A stretch of 37,544 nt of DNA from Bacteroidota bacterium. Lineage in GTDB: Bacteria > Bacteroidota > Bacteroidia > Chitinophagales > Chitinophagaceae. The stretch is from positions 13,608 through 51,151 of the forward strand of contig VBAQ01000151.1 of assembly GCA_005883765.1 (NCBI GenBank), in the 5' to 3' direction. The position numbers and the translations under genes were made by a program. Of this stretch, positions 35,710 through 37,544 are shown piece by piece. Within the stretch, counting starts at the first letter, position 1; each line of letters starts with the position of its first letter. The notes beneath the pieces were generated by a model. That model was given only the letters and a program-made list of their open reading frames with translations. It had not been told where the DNA came from and did not search any database.

Positions 35710-36283
35710 TCAATGAGGTTCTGCTTCGTAAGGAAATGAAGTGAGAAAAGGCTTATCATTTCCATTTACGTGATCACTGGTCAAGCCGGGATTTGATGTG
35801 CCAGTAGGGCCACCGAATATCAGTGTTAGCTCTGCATCGATGACGTCATCATTTAATGCCCTGCCCGTCAATACATGAGTTCCGTCATAAAAACTCGTGA
35901 CACCCGTCGTACTTACGTTCAGCACATCCGTTACTAATACACCCGCGAATTGGTCTTTATTCAATCCTAAAATATTTGAAGTGTATCCAAATCCTTCGAG
36001 CTTATGTATAAAATCGCTAAGAAAAGCCGCACTCATCGCAGATGGCACCGTGGTATTGAATTCATCTTTTCGGCTACTCCCGACAAATACCGTATTTATT
36101 GCCGGGCGGGCCATTTGATCCATTTTCTTCGTATATGTAGATCAATCTTTTTTTACACCGATAACCGGCAGCGTTTTCCGATAATCCTGAACCTGAAGAA
36201 TTTTTTTTACAGGAGCCGAGCGCAAATAAGGCGACAACGAGATAAACTAGTTTTTGTGCTCCAAGAATATTTTTCTTTTTCAT
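35710..36283 (-). pseudogene. DUF4331 C-half lipoprotein, frame broken by a 54-bp repeat copy
   Basis: Two reading frames look like parts of one gene. From 36283 a lipoprotein signal is read (MKKKNILGAQKLVYLVVALF then ALGSCKKNSSGSG; Cys25) and the frame runs out of homology at about 36178, stopping after ICRE near 36074. From 36123 the other frame reads MDQMARPAINTVFVGSS ... GRALNDDVIDAELTLIFGG ... FLTSFPYEAEPH, the C-terminal half typical of DUF4331 proteins. Exactly between them (36125-36178) lies a 54-bp copy of sequence from 37174-37227. In intact relatives as I remember them, a short linker joins the signal to a Q.DQMARPAINTVF segment. The protein is probably not exported now, unless a frameshift or assembly error explains the break. 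Confidence 0.7.
36125..36178. repeat. 54-bp direct repeat, copy inside the DUF4331 gene
   Basis: This is identical, base for base, to 37174-37227 in the same orientation, about 1.05 kb away. On the minus strand it corresponds to the last codons (from within RQKTLPVIGVKKD), stop and about 17 bp of downstream sequence of the BNR-type protein gene. Flanking bases differ on both sides, so the match ends sharply. Confidence 0.9.
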
Positions 36284-36311
36284 TGTAGTTCTTTTTTAAA
36301 ATTTCAAAAAA

Positions 36312-36974
36312 TTACTGCGTGTTTGTTTTCTTTTTAGTTTCTGCCCAAACATCAATTGTCCCATTTCCGCCCAACATCGTTTTGGGAAGTTCTACCACCA
36401 ATCCAAGGACATTCGTTCCGGCAAATGTGTCATTACCGGGATTATTGAATGAGGTGGCAGTACCGGCAATTATCTGGCGAAACCTAACCAGGTCAAAAAA
36501 GAATGGATCATCCCGTGGACCGGCGAATACCTTCACTCCCTTTTGTTCAGCTATTATGGCCGGTTGACCATAGGGAGTGATTTCGACCTGGGCGGTGAAA
36601 TTATTAATTCCGAGATAGCTGGTCGTACCGGTCACCGACGGTTTGAAAGGACCATACACTCTCATCATGCCATTTTTTGCGATACATTGGATCACCAGGT
36701 CTTCGACGTGGTCACCATTGTTGTCAATGTTGATCTCGATCATTGTGTTTTCATCAAACTTCGCGTTTGCAGTAGACGCAGGGCTAAGTAATCCTTGAGT
36801 GTTAGCAACAAATACGAGGTTGTCGGGGTTTTCTCCGCGGAAAACATACAGATCGGTTATGTCAGATGGCTGATTTGTAACTGCCGGGGAGTCTATGTGG
36901 TCGGCCGCCAGTATGATACCGCCGCACACAGCGACAACTGCCGTTGCTATAAGCAAAAGCTTTTTCTTTTTCAT
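36312..36974 (-). CDS. DUF4331 N-half exported protein, 220 aa
   Basis: An exported protein with a Sec signal (MKKKKLLLIATAVVAVCGGI) followed by the DUF4331 opening AADHIDSPAVTNQPSDITDLY. Further segments are NTQGLLSPA, the Asp/Asn-rich EINIDNNGDHVEDLVI and the ending VLGLVVELPKTMLGGNGTIDVW. The acidic loops could bind a metal. It covers only the N-terminal half of the long DUF4331 proteins found in other phyla; the other half is encoded next door at 35710-36283. It is probably the first gene of a minus-strand operon with the DUF4331 lipoprotein, the TPR lipoprotein and the TonB receptor. Function is unknown. Confidence 0.88.
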   Translation of the reverse strand: MKKKKLLLIATAVVAVCGGIILAADHIDSPAVTNQPSDITDLYVFRGENPDNLVFVANTQGLLSPASTANAKFDENTMIEINIDNNGDHVEDLVIQCIAKNGMMRVYGPFKPSVTGTTSYLGINNFTAQVEITPYGQPAIIAEQKGVKVFAGPRDDPFFFDLVRFRQIIAGTATSFNNPGNDTFAGTNVLGLVVELPKTMLGGNGTIDVWAETKKKTNTQ

Positions 36975-37139
36975 AAAAATTTTTTAAGTATTAAAAAAAT
37001 AAATCGGTTGGTTAACAACAAACTTCGATAGGAACACAGATAATAAGAGCAAAGAAGTACGAATTGATGCGCATATCATACAAATACGGCTTTTGATGTA
37101 AAATGGATTTTGATTTTATTGCCTGGACAAAAATTGCAC

Positions 37140-37170
37140 AAAATAAAAAAGGCCGGAAAACTGCGGCCTC
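37140..37170 (-). terminator. intrinsic terminator of the BNR-type gene
   Basis: On the minus strand, AGGCCG / CGGCCT (37164-37169 and 37150-37155) forms a 6-bp stem followed by a T-run (complement of AAATAAAAAA at 37141-37150). It lies about 20 bp after the stop codon of the partial gene at the right edge. Confidence 0.75.
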
Positions 37171-37173
37171 GAA

Positions 37174-37227
37174 TTCTTCGTATATGTAGATCAATCTTTT
37201 TTTACACCGATAACCGGCAGCGTTTTC
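37174..37227. repeat. 54-bp direct repeat, native copy at the BNR-type gene 3' end
   Basis: This is the source-like copy of the repeat at 36125-36178. Here it fits its context: it covers the C-terminal codons and stop of a family-typical C-terminus, followed by that gene's own terminator. Confidence 0.9.
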
Positions 37228-37544
37228 TGGCGGATCATGTCATTCAGTGCCGGCACATCCCGGTCAAAAACTTTTTTTAATTTGGCCAAGGCCACATCAC
37301 TCTGTGCGGCAATATCAGCATAGGCTTCTTTCACCTGTTTGCTTGGAGCCATGTTACCACTATTGGCAATATTAAAAATGCCTCCCAGCTTATCATTTAA
37401 TTTGATCGGGTAATTCAACACGTCTTGCCCGCTTTTTGCTTTTGTCTGGTAAAGTGTTTCTTCGATTGCAGTCATTTGTTTGTTAATGCTGTCAGCCATT
37501 TGCTTAACATCTTTCGGGATATCTTTTTCCCAACGCGATGTAAG
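37191..37544 (-). CDS. C-terminus of a BNR/VPS10-type glycosidase-like protein (partial)
   Basis: The frame is open to the window edge, so the start lies to the right. The visible roughly 117 residues (SRWEKDIPKDVKQMADSINK ... LNYPIKLNDKLGGIFN ... MIRQKTLPVIGVKKD) are helical. They resemble the C-terminal tail of the large Bacteroidota exported proteins with sortilin/VPS10-type propellers that are often annotated as glycosyl hydrolases. The propeller itself is outside the window, so the assignment rests on the tail alone. Its 3' end has been copied into the nearby DUF4331 gene. Confidence 0.6.
   Translation of the reverse strand, partial: LTSRWEKDIPKDVKQMADSINKQMTAIEETLYQTKAKSGQDVLNYPIKLNDKLGGIFNIANSGNMAPSKQVKEAYADIAAQSDVALAKLKKVFDRDVPALNDMIRQKTLPVIGVKKD

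Overview
The window comes from a Bacteroidota chromosome, probably of the Chitinophagaceae/Sphingobacteriia type. The evidence is two large exported proteins with type IX secretion (T9SS) C-terminal sorting domains, a TonB-dependent receptor with an N-terminal carboxypeptidase-like domain, paired DUF4331 proteins, TAnnTTTG-type promoter boxes, weak Shine-Dalgarno signals, and AT-rich intergenic DNA with short palindromic repeats. No tRNA, rRNA, CRISPR array, transposase or phage gene is visible.

Layout. (1) 1-2.1 kb, + strand: the 3' part of gyrB and a 67-aa conserved-looking small protein ending at a clear terminator. (2) 2.1-13.7 kb, - strand: a 1790-aa T9SS-secreted subtilase, mfd, and an 886-aa BNR/Asp-box propeller with a T9SS signal. 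(3) 13.7-14.8 kb: two small exported proteins, convergent on a shared terminator region. (4) 14.85-26.4 kb, + strand: an FNR-like flavoprotein reductase followed by nuoA, B, C, D, H, I, J, K, L, M, N. The NADH-oxidising module nuoE, nuoF and nuoG is absent. nuoD is separated from nuoH only by 156 bp that contains a palindromic repeat. (5) 26.5-28.2 kb, + strand: a proline-rich hypothetical protein, a DUF1569/DinB-like protein and trmD. (6) 28.6-31.9 kb, - strand: a LytTR response regulator, a small two-helix membrane protein and a hybrid histidine kinase with REC and HPt domains, which together could form a full His-Asp-His-Asp relay. (7) 32.1-37.5 kb, - strand: the 3' end of a BNR/VPS10-type protein, then an apparent operon of a DUF4331 N-half protein, a broken DUF4331 C-half lipoprotein, a TPR lipoprotein and a TonB-dependent receptor.

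The most interesting region is the 11-subunit complex I operon. It lacks the NADH dehydrogenase module and has a solitary FNR-type NAD(P)H reductase gene directly upstream. This suggests an alternative electron-input route, possibly through ferredoxin, as in chloroplast/cyanobacterial NDH-1; that is inference. The operon also carries about eight C/G-rich palindromic repeats between 16.0 and 24.9 kb, and I noticed none elsewhere in the window. Three of them are read in frame inside NuoB, NuoD and NuoM, which recalls the Rickettsia palindromic elements. NuoM also lacks the conserved TM7 lysine (E. coli K234) and has a new lysine near the TM5 glutamate.

A second notable event is an exact 54-bp direct repeat. 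One copy is the native 3' end of the BNR protein gene at the window's right edge. The other sits inside the DUF4331 lipoprotein gene and breaks its reading frame.

Domain names come from recognising motifs by eye; no database search was run.
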